NCBI RefSeq assembly: GCF_000005505.3
Contig: NC_016131.3
Coordinates: 45,097,355-45,161,354 of the forward strand
DNA from: Brachypodium distachyon
Lineage: Eukaryota > Streptophyta > Magnoliopsida > Poales > Poaceae
Direction of reading: 5' to 3'
DNA: 64,000 bases
Shown here: positions 1 to 10,380 of the stretch, piece by piece
Layout of the letters: each line of letters starts with the position of its first letter
How positions within the stretch are numbered: the first letter of the stretch is position 1
Position numbers and translations under genes: made by a program
Notes under the pieces: generated by a model
What the model was told of the DNA's origin: nothing
Seen by the model: the letters and a program-made list of their open reading frames with translations, nothing else
Databases searched by the model: none

Positions 1-5
1 CCAAG

Positions 6-13
6 TATATATA
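6..13 (+). promoter_or_regulatory. Possible TATA box of the first inhibitor gene
   Basis: An eight-base alternating TATATATA run lies about 210 bases before the ATG at 221. The leader between them contains AAG/GTCAGC near 92 and a TTTGCAG acceptor ending at 179, so a small 5' UTR intron is possible. The transcription start cannot be seen from sequence alone. Confidence 0.35.
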
Positions 14-220
14 CATACACACACCAATTATCATCATCAAACTCAGAAGCACAGCAGAAGTGAATCACTTACACAGTTCTACTCCTTACTAAGGTCAGCG
101 TCCATGCATGCATATCCCTCTTGTTTCAGACAATTTTGTGGATTACTAATGTGAGCATCGATCAATTGTTGTTTGCAGATTTAAGTTCTTCGAGAGTCTA
201 ATAGTTAAAGCGAAGGAGAG

Positions 221-427
221 ATGAGCAAGACGTCTTGGCCGGAGGTGGTGGGCTGGCCGGCGACGGCTGCCGTGACGCAGATCAACGCCGACAGGCCCGA
301 CGTCGCCATCGAGGTTGTTCCGGCCGGCACCACCGTGGCCCCGGGGTTCAACGCCGAGCGCGTCCGCGTCTTCTTCGACGCGGGCAACGCGCGTGGCCCC
401 GTCTTGTACACGCCCGTCGTCGGCTAG
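221..427 (+). CDS. Potato inhibitor I family serine protease inhibitor (CI-2-like)
   Basis: Single-exon gene for a 68-residue protein without a signal peptide, the usual size for the cereal subtilisin/chymotrypsin inhibitor family. Family landmarks are the N-terminal SWPEVVG, the middle INADRPDVAIEV strand, the RVRVFF strand after the binding loop, and the C-terminal TPVVG. These proteins bind serine proteases through one exposed loop and carry no disulfides; likely roles are defence and control of endogenous proteases. The loop reads VAPGF where barley CI-2 has VTMEY, so the predicted P1 residue is proline, unusual for a chymotrypsin or subtilisin inhibitor. The arginines that brace the loop (RVR) are kept. 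ATG at 221 follows a purine-rich leader. A homologue lies on the opposite strand at 2091-2291, facing this gene. Confidence 0.9.
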   Translation: MSKTSWPEVVGWPATAAVTQINADRPDVAIEVVPAGTTVAPGFNAERVRVFFDAGNARGPVLYTPVVG

Positions 428-479
428 CTTAATTAGCCCCTGGCTGACCTTGCTGCATGCCAGCCCGATAGAGTTCAAA

Positions 480-2090
480 CTGGAGACATAAAGCGCATAA
501 AAAGACTATGTATGCTTGAACACAATAAGTTCTTGCAGAACCCAGTATAATAAACGTCTCGTTTGATTTCAACTAGAGGATCATTATATTATTTTTTGGG
601 AGTTTTTCTGGAGATAATGGATCGATCATCCTCTTTTCTTTGCATCAGACAACTAAATTTTATTCGAGCGACGACGAGGAACAGAACAACCATATGACGA
701 CTAAAACAATTTTTTAGAACAATGATCTGGTTTTATTTCATAAAAAAAATACACTAGATCGACACAATTAAGACGATGAACATAAATAACGAAGATCCTT
801 GACAAAACCAAAAGGTCCATCATGGTCCTTCAAAGTCAACGACACTACATTAATCCTTCCTATCTGACACTCATCCAGCTATTCGATGACGAAATTGAAG
901 TACACCATCCTTGCAGAAGGTGGACTAACTTCATAGGTATTGAGAAGCCGCATGAGTTGCCCAGCTCAAATAGTGGGAACGTAAGATCATTGAACACAGC
1001 ATAGCCGGGACACATCTCTTGCAAGGCAAGTTGTGAAACGGAGTAAAGATTACCAAAAACACCGAAAGGTGAGCCACGAGAATCATTGACTCCATGGAGT
1101 AGGCCAAGACGTCGACTACACCAGAACGATGACGGAATCATGACAACAATCTTCTAGACGATGTCATTTTCATTGTCAAGATGTCACCACGAAGAATACA
1201 GAGACCTAACAAAAATAAAAAAATAGATCCAAACGTTGATCCATTGTCCCTTCGCCTCTCAACGCCGGGTCAGCTGTCAGAGACGAGCAAAATCAGCGGA
1301 GATCAAAGCTTTCCTCAAAGACATCGGCAAGGGGATCTATGCCCTCAAGCAGTCAAGCTACTGACATTAAAATAGATAGTAACATACAAGTCTTCAACAA
1401 AACCGAAAACGTCTTCACTAAAACGAGGAAACCTTTTTTTAGAACATAAAACGAGGACACTTGTGCGTAGATATTATACGGGCCCAGGGCCCAGCTAGGA
1501 TTGGGCCCCGTAAACTTTCCGAATTTTATGATCCGTATAAGTAGTCTAGGCCAAGTTTTTTTTTGTGACGGGCTAGCCAGGCTAAGCCAAGTTTTATGGG
1601 TTCATTTTTGCATTTTGCCCTAGGGGCTTACATGAAGCTGGTCCGGCCCTGATATCATGGCCCACCGTGAGCGACACTAGGGGTATCCCAAGTCCGAACA
1701 CACCTCACCTGCTGCCCTTTCAATCTCTTTCCTTCCTTCCTCTTCTCGACGTTGCTGCCGTCAGTCTCCAAACGTCCTTGGGCAGAGGAACTGAGAGGAT
1801 CCCTCGCATGTTTGTTCCGGGCAGAGTACCCTCAAGGCTTCTGTGGAAGCAATGGTATACGGAATACTTGTAATCTGGGTTGAAAATCAACAGTGTTTCG
1901 TTGGGTGTACTCGATCGATGGCTTACAGTCACAGGCATATCATCGATCCAGGCCTTTTATCTCTCGGAACTCTGATGGGCTCACATTTTATTCCATTTAT
2001 GTTGTGACGCATACAAGGCCACTATTGCGCGCATGCCGCGATGACACGAGCCGGCGCGTGTCGTACGCTCGTACTAGCTAGGTCGATCGA
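480..2090. other. Spacer between the two inhibitor genes, probably repeat-derived
   Basis: About 1.6 kb with no supported gene. Open frames here are short and carry no recognisable domain. The stretch 700-1450 is AT-rich with A-runs at both sides (near 716 and 1435) and may be an old retroelement insertion, but no terminal repeats or target-site duplication were identified. A GC-rich palindromic patch built from GGGCCC sits at 1480-1506. Confidence 0.4.
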
Positions 2091-2291
2091 CTAGCCGATG
2101 ACGGGGGTCTGGATGACGACGGCGCTGAGGTTGATGAAGACGCGGACGCGATGGTCATTGTAGTCGGGCGTCAGCGGCGCGCCCGGCGGGAGCACCTCCA
2201 CGGCCACGTCGGGCCTGTCGTGCCCGATCTGCGTCGCCGCCGCCGTCGCCATCACGCCCACCAGCTCCGGCCACGACGACTTCCCGCTCAT
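2091..2291 (-). CDS. Potato inhibitor I family serine protease inhibitor, second copy
   Basis: Single-exon reverse-strand gene for 66 residues, starting at the ATG at 2291; the open frame upstream has no earlier ATG. It shares the family core with the gene at 221: SWPELVG, GHDRPDVAVEV, RVRVF and C-terminal TPVIG. The predicted reactive loop is LTPDY, with proline at P1 and aspartate at P1', so both copies have replaced the usual hydrophobic P1 residue. The two genes converge, about 1.66 kb apart, and look like an old inverted duplication because they are clearly diverged in sequence. A TATA-like motif lies about 110 bases upstream. The protein lacks a signal peptide and should be cytosolic or stored. 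Confidence 0.88.
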   Translation of the reverse strand: MSGKSSWPELVGVMATAAATQIGHDRPDVAVEVLPPGAPLTPDYNDHRVRVFINLSAVVIQTPVIG

Positions 2292-2398
2292 CTCTCCGTA
2301 ACTGCCTTTGTCTCTCACGTGATTACCGATTTTTCGAAAAGGATATACGTAGGAGTATTACTTACTTATTCATGGTATATACTGTATGTCTCGTCTCG

Positions 2399-2406
2399 TA
2401 TTTATA
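2399..2406 (-). promoter_or_regulatory. Probable TATA box of the second inhibitor gene
   Basis: Reading the reverse strand, TATAAATA lies about 108 bases upstream of the ATG at 2291, a typical plant spacing for a TATA box plus a short leader. Confidence 0.5.
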
Positions 2407-3030
2407 GGAAGGAGACCAACGCGCGCGACAAAAAAGGGCCATCGGCTTCGTCGTCGCATGCACGTCTGCACTGATCTTTCTTGCCTTGTTTGGTCAGCTC
2501 GCTTCTTTGTTAATTTTGCTGATGGCGCTAGCAAAGTTAAATTTTCGGGGGCATCAGGACAAATTACCGTCATAGGATTGGCCGTCGGAAGGTGCTCCGA
2601 AGAACAGGCAATCAGCTTCGTTGGTCGACCACGGACGTAAACACTTCAGTGTTCTTGGCTTCTGCAGGCGTTAGGAATCAGAGGAGTCCGGAGGGTTAAT
2701 CATGTGAGTCGATCGTTCTACCTGTTTTTCTTCTTCTGTATCTGTATCTGTATGTTCAAAAGAGGGGAATATGGGATCAGCTAGATCAAAGGTTTTAGGC
2801 TAGTTTGTGCTCTGTGGGAATTCTGTTTGCCCAATCATGCTCATTTAGACCGATCGTTTGCTTCGGAAAGCCCTTGGGACGCAGGGGCTCCCAAGATCTC
2901 CGCTTTTCAGGCTGGCTCGCACGACGATCAGTTCTATGATCCCCCGTGTTCTGGAGCTGCGTGGATCTGCAGCAACGAACATTTAAAATAACAATTTTTA
3001 CATGATATATATATGCCATTTTGCCGTTCT

Positions 3031-3083
3031 TGTATGCCTTTTATTCTCAGGATATGATGATATGTATGCCTTTTATTCTCAGG
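3031..3083. repeat. Two direct copies of a 21-bp unit
   Basis: TGTATGCCTTTTATTCTCAGG occurs at 3031-3051 and again at 3063-3083, separated by 11 bases, in the region upstream of the PIS gene. It looks like a local slippage or filler duplication. Confidence 0.75.
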
Positions 3084-3240
3084 TCTTAAAAAAAAGGAGA
3101 GAACAACGGAAGCAGCACCCAATGACCCAAGCTCGTTGTTGGTGAGTGCCTGAGTGCTGAGTAGCACCCAATCCCATATTCCAATCTCTCCAAAGTCATA
3201 ACTCAGTATCCATATCCATCCATATACAGGCCCAGAAGGT

Positions 3241-4600
3241 CCCTTCTCCCAGCGTGTTCCTTCCCGCGCCTTCCCCCCTCCCGCCTCTCCGGGAGCTCTC
3301 ATCTCCGGCGACCGACTGCCGCGCCATCTTCCCTCAGATCAACGAACAACTCATCGCCCCTTGCTACCATACCGACGGCCACCCCGTCCTCTTCGCTCTT
3401 CCTTTCGGGAGGCCTCGGCAGATCTACGGAGGCGGCGACGCTCTTCCTCGGGGGGCCAGTACCCTACCGCCGGTCTTGCTTTTCCTTGGCGGCCCACTCT
3501 AGCGCCGGTTTACCCTGGTGAGTTCCTTGTCCTCTCACATTCGTATATACCCCCTCTCGATTCCCATTTCCTTGTACACCTTTTCTTTTTTGCGGGAAAA
3601 CATTTCCTTGTACACCATGTCCGCCGAATTTGGGTAGACAATGTGTCCACGATACCAACACGACTAGGCCGATGAAAGGAAAGCTGGGGTGTTTTTTTGT
3701 TGTGGATTAGGTAAGTTGGTAGATTTAAGAATGAGAGTCTCCTTTCCAAGTATAGGCTATTATTTACTGCTGATCATATTTAAGGTATATTTCCCATTGT
3801 TTTCAGTTTATACTATTTCAGCTTAGCATGAACATATAGAAAAGTTACATGACATTTGATGAGAGTATATACAGCCGTGTCTGACTAGTCGGTATGTTGA
3901 CGATTTTTAGAAAATGACGAATACCCACATATCATGATCTCGTCCATGGAGAACGTATCCGGCGTACCTAGCCTTGTGGTGTTATCCGTGCAACATACAG
4001 TTAGCAGTTAGTAGCAACAGATAGGCATTAGGCACTGGCAGCAAGTAGAACCCATTCCCAGTTGGGTTGGCACTCTGCAGTGACTTATAAGTCACATGGG
4101 TTGTTCTTGTTCGGCTATTGAGATACGCAAAGTAAAACTTAACCATATTAGTAAAATGGCACCCATTTTGATTTGTCTTCGGGGAAAAAAAATATGGCCA
4201 TATTGTTTCAGAATTTGAATTGCAATCGGTAAATATGATATTTGTGTTAACTTTGACAAGTATTAATTGCCATCACCCTATTGTAGTGTTTTGGTATTTG
4301 CCAGTAAAAACTTTCTTCTGAATAATACATTATCCAATAATGCTAACTCTATATTTACTGAAGAGATCAGATGCACACTTAAGTGAAAATGGGCAAATTA
4401 AAGACTGTCGACGGTCTCGATATGTGACTGTGGCATTATTTTACCTTTCGATTTAGATTGCACGCAAGAACTGGGAAGGTATTATTTGACCAATCTATAA
4501 AATAATGTAATTATTTTACAGGAATCTTGATCAGGATGCTGCAGCTATCTCTGTAAGTAAGGAACGGTCAGTATTCTGGCAGTCAGTACCCGACCTTTCA
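3241..4600 (+). other. PIS 5' leader: non-coding first exon, leader intron and start of exon 2
   Basis: A C-rich, GC-rich stretch from about 3240 ends at a good donor, CCCTG/GTGAGT, after base 3517. A matching acceptor TTTTACAG/GAATC opens the next exon at 4522, leaving a 1-kb leader intron. In the frame that joins the PIS coding exon, the upstream exon is open back to a stop near 3160 but has no ATG, so I treat it as untranslated. The true 5' end is not visible. Long leader introns often support expression of housekeeping plant genes, which is inference here. Confidence 0.5.
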
Positions 4601-7531
4601 ATGGCACGGCCATCTGCTGGAAAAACGCAATCAGTCTATCTGTACATTCCTAATATCATCGGTAAACCTCCAAATGGTCGCTTGTTTATATATCAATATG
4701 TCACTGTGCACCATACTTACTGGCAAATGCTATTTTAGAAGAATTATAATTTCTTATGTTTATTAAGGGATTATATAACCCCACAAATACACATTCAATT
4801 TTGTCGGGTGATTCTATAATTCTATTATTGACATGCTGCTAGAAGAAATACTATCACTTTTGTACCACTGTCTTTTCTACCTCTTTAATCCAAGCTCTTA
4901 TATCTATGCCATCTCTGTTGTACTATTGATACCATTTTACAGCAAGTGGCAATTGTATGGAAAACTAGCAATTAAATATAAAAAGTTGTATCATGATAGA
5001 GTAAAAACTAACATGGAAGTTTTCGATTACAATTATATTTGTTAGCATGTGGTTGAGAAGTGTATTTTGAACATACGAGAACTGTTATGTGCAGGATATT
5101 TCAGGATCATCATAAACTTCATTGCATTTGGTGTGTGCTATTCCAACAGACCACTCTTCGCTGTACTGTACTTCTTCAGGCTGGTGTCATAAATTTATCT
5201 ATGGATCAATAGTATTCATTGTCGTATGCAATTGGTTTATCTCTAGAATTCTAACATACTTGGAACAATATCAGCTTTTTGTGTGATGGCTTGGATGGGT
5301 GGTTTGCACGGAAATTCAATCAAGGTAAACAAGTCACGTCTCCTTTATGTTAAACTCATGTAGCTTGTCCTTCTACAGAGAAGGGTAAATTGTTTTGTGT
5401 GTTGAATGCTACTTTATATGTTAATGAACTTTTTAGAAGGCAAATGGTAGAATTGAATATTGATCACAGGCTCACAGCCTAAATGTTTTATGGCCTGGTT
5501 GGATGAGTTGTGTTGGTGGGTGGTGGGTGCGTATAAAAGATTTTTGAAACATATGACCAGTTTATCTCATCCTGTGTATCAGCATCAACATTTGGAGCTG
5601 TGTTGGACATGGTAACCGATAGGTACTCCTTGAATAAATATTAAACTCTGTATATGCAGGGTGTAAACATTCTGCAGCGCTAAACTGCTTTACTTCTCAT
5701 TTTGGTTTATTTCAGGGTTAGTACGGCTTGCTTATTGGCGCTTCTCTCCCAGTTTTACAGGTAAATCGACAAAGAGCCCAAGGCACTTCTATTATTGTAT
5801 TTTTTTACCAGACTATTATTGCATAAGAAATCTTAATATCTTTGCTAGAATGTATGAATCACGATATCCGCCTTAGCTTCTTTTACAGACAACATTGTCT
5901 CTTGAAAGTGCTTCATCTACAATTTTTATTTTGCAGGCCTGGCTTAGTTTTCTTGATGTTGCTTGGGTTAGACATTACAAGTCACTGGTTTCAAATGTAC
6001 AGGTTGAATATCTGATATCTACCATTTTGTTCAATCCATGCCAGTCCTTTGTTTCTCCTAGTAGCACCTCATCCTGTTTCATAATTTCATAAAAGTTACA
6101 TAATAAATATAAGCACCAAATGCTAATTGTGTTAATACTCTGTCATGGTTTTCTGATGCATAAATTGTCTCCTCATTGTTCAAGAGCTGCTTATGTTCTA
6201 TTATGTGTTGTATCTCAGTTACTTCTAAGCCAATACTAACTGTCTGATGACACAATTTATGTACTAGTTCTTTCTTATCAGGTAAGAGTAGCCACAAGGA
6301 TGTAGAAGACAAAGGCAATTGGCTTCTGAAATTATATTACAGATATCGGCCGTTCATGGCTTTCTGCTGTGTTGCTTCTGAGGTACTCCCTCCATTCCCT
6401 AAAGGTGGACAGTTAGTTTCGTCCTAAGTCAAACTTCTCCAAGTTTGATCATGTTTATTGATAAAAATATCAACATCTACAATATCAAATCAATACCAAC
6501 ATGTTCACCATGAAGTATATTTTCCTAGTGTATTTATTATGTATTGTACATGTTGGTATTTTTATTAAACATAGTCAAACTTCAAAAAAGTTGTCTTAGG
6601 ACAAAACTAAGATTTCATCCTTTAGGGAATGGAGGGATTATGTGACTACCCAGTGTCCACACTTAAAATGGCTTGCATGATTTACATCTAATAAGGAAAT
6701 ACAACATGAGTGTTGGTTGGTGTGAGCCGAACGATAGGGCGTAGGATGAGTGAATGTGTTTTTTAAGGGCTTCGTACATGACTTGTTTCTGTGAGCGAAG
6801 GAAACCCAAGGAACGAGTCCATTTTGCATATACAGTTTTGCACATGGAAGTGATATATAAAATGCTATACAGCCATTCTAACACCATCTAACACCATCCA
6901 CAGATCCAGCACCTTTGTACACATCTGACCAGCTAGTCCTATATATTCCATCTTATAACCTACAATGTTTCCAAATCGCAGGTTCTGTACATTGTCCTTT
7001 TTCTCTTTGCTGATGAGAAGTTCAAAAGCTTGCTTTATGTAAGATGACATCATCTCTTTAGTTGCTTTCTCGAATTAAAATGCAATTTTCTTAGCATCTA
7101 GTATCTACGCATGCAACAGGTATGCAGAGGTATTATGAAGCAAAGTCCCCTCATTATCTTGGTGTTCGTTGCAAGTCTAGTTGGTTGGGCACTGAAACAA
7201 GTGATCAATGTCATTCAGGTATTCAAAAACAAGTTTAGAACTTCCATGATGTAGAACAGCTATCGATCAAGTAAATGTCTTTTTACACAGTTAGGCGATG
7301 ACTGGTCTTATTTGTGGATCATAATGTCCTACAAATCGCCAAAAGAAAGTGATGGGTCTACGTGTGTTGCTAGGACAATGGCTTATTCTACATTGTTCTG
7401 ACAGTAGCAGTAACAGTAACAGTACCAATAGATTTACTTCAGTATGAAGCTCAAAACTTACACGCTTATAACTTTCCTGGTTGCAGATGAAAACAGCTGC
7501 TGATGCTTGCGTTATGTTTGATCCGAAGTGA
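4601..7531 (+). CDS. PIS1: CDP-diacylglycerol-inositol 3-phosphatidyltransferase (phosphatidylinositol synthase)
   Basis: Makes phosphatidylinositol from CDP-diacylglycerol and myo-inositol in the endoplasmic reticulum membrane. Ten coding exons: 4601-4661, 5095-5179, 5275-5324, 5583-5622, 5716-5760, 5937-6002, 6268-6382, 6982-7038, 7120-7218, 7487-7531. The sum is 663 nt, giving 220 residues, close to Arabidopsis PIS1 (227). The CDP-alcohol phosphotransferase signature is complete: D53, D56-G57, A60-R61, G70, D74 and D78. The rest keeps the family pattern, including SVYLYIPNIIGYFR near the N-terminus, SGKSSHKDV after the fourth exon group, and the terminal VIQMKTAADACVMFDPK. Several hydrophobic membrane segments follow. 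Start chosen by homology; the context is weak (T at -3). Intron 2 begins with GC instead of GT, and intron 7 has a transposon at its donor. It converges on ATG12. Confidence 0.93.
6386..6638. mobile_element. Stowaway-type MITE in PIS intron 7
   Basis: A 253-bp element with terminal inverted repeats CTCCCTCCATTCCCTAAA on the left and TTTAGGGAATGGAGGGAT on the right, flanked by TA on both sides (6384-6385 and 6639-6640). TA duplication and CTCCCTCC termini are the hallmarks of Stowaway (Tc1/Mariner-derived) elements. Its left flank overlaps the splice donor of the preceding exon. Confidence 0.88.
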
Positions 7532-8549
7532 GGCAAGTGAGCAGAAAGGACCGAGGTTCCGTTCTTGTTTTTCCAGGCATATCCAAGAAAATCATACTGT
7601 CAGGCATAGGGCACATATAACCTGTTCATGTATCTTCAACATGTCTAAGATCCAAGGGTCTGACGTATTGTGGAAAAGCAGCATGAAAATTAAAAGGGAG
7701 AAATTATTTGAGGAAATATGTAATCTGTATGTCTTTTCTACATTGATGACGATTCTATGTCAGCGTGCTGTTTACTTACCAGCCAGCAAATACAGGAAGT
7801 TTGTGCTGGCCCGGTCAAGCCGGATGGTGGCTACCACTCTACATGGTCAATAGTTACGTGGTTGTCTTTTTTCTACGAATATTATTTCTCTACAAGTTTC
7901 ATACATTTTTGGAGCATTACACCACGTTGAAATTCTTGCATTTTAAGCACGTCGCTCCATCCAGGTTCTCTGTTTTCCATGTTGGTTTCGTCCATTTATT
8001 TATAATTAGTTCCATTTGTTTTTCATATGTTGATTTACCATGATACATGCTTATGTAAATTATGCACTTTGAATACAAGTTTTCTAGTTCGAAACTTATT
8101 TTGTAACTGAAAAAGTATACATCGTGCTAGTGCAATATCAGGAGATTTACTAGTAACACTAGCCTCGTCAATGAAATTGCTTGATGACTGTCTTAACAAC
8201 ATGACGTGATAATTTTTGAAGATAAAAAAAGGACAATGGAATCCCGAAAAAAAGAACTTATCAAGTAAGCATGCTGCTGCTACATCCAAATGAAACACAA
8301 GCTGTAGGGCAACACAACATGTCAAATATGTCCACTGGGAAGACAAGATGTCTCAGGTTTTCATTGCAGTAGAAGATGGGGTACATGACCTTGCGATTGT
8401 CATCATGTTGGTCATGAAAATAACCAATAGATTGCCTCGATTTGAAGCAATTCACAGTGCTTTACATTAACAGCTAGACGAAAAGTTAAAAATTAGTTGT
8501 GCAAGGCTTTTCCATGTTTGCAGAAGTTAATTTCCAGCTAGTACACCTT
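7532..8549. other. Convergent spacer between PIS and ATG12
   Basis: One kilobase between two stop codons that face each other, holding both 3' UTRs. It is AT-rich with several possible polyadenylation signals. No further gene or recognisable transposon was seen. Confidence 0.6.
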
Positions 8550-10089
8550 TCAACCCCATGCCATCGATGATGCGTAATTGACCACCAGCTGCCCATCGAT
8601 TCCAAAGTTCTGTGATGTAAGAAAAGTAAAATGTTTAACCACCTTTAATCGCATATCACATTTCAGTTGCTCGGATAATAGGTAAGGTGCGTGTGCTAAG
8701 TTTGTTTGCTTGACCACACATATACTCCCTCCAATCCTAAATTCTTGTCGTTGTTTCAGGATCAGAGGGACTAGAACGGATTGCGAACTTTGCAAGCACA
8801 CTATTTCTGTACTTCTCTTCGAGACTGATAAATAGGTAGTTGTGGAAGGTCATGATAATATTGCAGGGAACATAAAAGTAATAAGAGCATTGGATCTTCC
8901 ACTGTACAAATCATTTATCAACTCATCTGGATTCGGTGAAAATACACTGTTCACGTAGAGAAACTGTGGCAAAACACAGAGAGATTTATCAGTAAATTTC
9001 CAAGGCATGTTGGCTCTACAGATCCACTCCAGATGAAGTACAATCTTACCACTGTGTCCTGGTGAATTTGGCAGCGAAGAAACTCAATTACCTTTGCGAA
9101 TTTCTCATTTCCACCAATCTGAAACATACAATCAGGTTAGAAAAAGATCACCAAACCGCAAACACACTGCAAACAGAGTCTGCCAAATTTTCATATTCAG
9201 GTTGCATGAACCATGACAAATTAGTTTATATCAGTAGCATTCATTTATTTATTAAAACATGGAACAGCATAGAACTCCACCAGATGACGAACTTAAGGGC
9301 AAATTATCTGGTTGCCAAACTAGAGCCTTCCATAATTTGATCACAAAAGGTAGTGTCTGAAGAACCAACAAAGACTAATGCATCTAAAGCTATGATGGAT
9401 TCCAAAACTACATGATGTAACCTTCTACAGGGTATAAACATGTCTTTCACGCAAGACTAGTTAAATAGTTAAAAATATCGCCGCAATCCCTGGAAATAAT
9501 CTGATTTGACAAACTAGAAGCTACATTGTCGAATTACTTCAATGTTTTCTTTTCTGCAGAACGTTTCAATTACTCTAGGTGGAAAGGGAGTACTAATTAT
9601 GCAGGGTCGTGAATCGTGATCCTGATGCCTTGGTGTACACATGCTTCTTGTTGTGCAGTTCTAATGTTGGTGCTACGACATCAATCGAAGACTTCATGAG
9701 CCAATCACACCCTTTTTTTCTCTTCCGTTGGCTTACAATCAAGGAGACGTTGCTGCAAGACAGTCCCAACCAAAACAACCAATCGAGGTCACCAAGCTAA
9801 ACAGGCCAGCACCCTACATGAACGCGGGATCTTTCACATGATAATAGACTGGGTGTAGATGGCTGAACTTGCTGGTCGCGCAAGGAAAGCAACGGCGAGA
9901 AAGACCTAACCTTGAACTTGGACTGCCGCAGCTTCGGCGCGTTGGCGACCGACTGGAAGTTCACCACGACTGCAAATTCGGAACCACGAGAGCAGCAAAC
10001 TGAGAACAGAGGAAGGAGGGAGGAGGAGAAGAAGAAGAAGCGGAGGGGAGAAGGATCAAACCTTTCTTCTGGTTGGGCTCGGCGGCCAT
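8550..10089 (-). CDS. ATG12: Ubiquitin-like autophagy protein ATG12
   Basis: Ubiquitin-fold modifier that is joined through its C-terminal glycine to ATG5; the conjugate promotes lipidation of ATG8 during autophagosome formation in the cytosol. Reverse-strand exons: 10089-10062, 9969-9911, 9118-9050, 8963-8901 and 8609-8550, totalling 279 nt and 92 residues (plant ATG12 is about 94-96). Family landmarks are VVNFQSVANAPKLRQSKFK, GGNEKFAKVIEFLR, the SPNPDEL segment, and the terminal LVVNYASSMAWG with an exposed last glycine, so no protease trimming is needed. Exons 1-3 have normal splice sites. The join of exon 4 to exon 5 needs the exon to end at AGT with GGAAGA following, which is not a GT donor; the only nearby GT would shift the frame and lose the C-terminal glycine. 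Otherwise a normal, intact gene. Confidence 0.88.
8725..8771. mobile_element. Short Stowaway remnant in the last ATG12 intron
   Basis: A 47-bp piece starting CTCCCTCCAATCCTAAATTC and ending in GGATCAGAGGGAC, flanked by TA. It looks like a deletion derivative that has kept only the two ends of a Stowaway element of the family seen at 59776-59888. Confidence 0.55.
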
Positions 10090-10324
10090 CGACGGAGGGG
10101 AACGCACGGGCACGAAGCAAGGAAGGGGGAGGAAATTTGCGTTCAGGCCCCTCGTGAGGTGGACTCTCGGGGATGAGACCCTCGAAAGCGGGTTTCGTTC
10201 GGAGAGTTGCGTGCGTTGGGTACGTGCAGATCTTGATGGATTTAGTGTCGTTTCTTACTCCCTCCGTTTGCCAGGCGCATTAGGGTATCTCCAATGCTCG
10301 ATGCTAAGCAGGTACCAGTCTCAC

Positions 10325-10380
10325 GTGGCAGAGAGATAGCTATGTGGTGGAGAGATAGCTATGTGGCGGAGAGATAGATA
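10325..10380. repeat. Three tandem copies of a 19-bp unit
   Basis: GTGG(C/T)(A/G)GAGAGATAGCTAT is repeated at 10325-10343, 10344-10362 and, with a changed end, 10363-10380. It lies upstream of the ATG12 promoter, next to a Stowaway-like CTCCCTCCGTTTG motif at 10259. Confidence 0.8.

Noticed and set aside
8663..8801. Extended version of the last ATG12 exon (frame open upstream of 8609)
   Set aside because: Using an earlier acceptor would insert about 11 residues (VVKHFTFLTSQ) into a strictly conserved ubiquitin-like fold.
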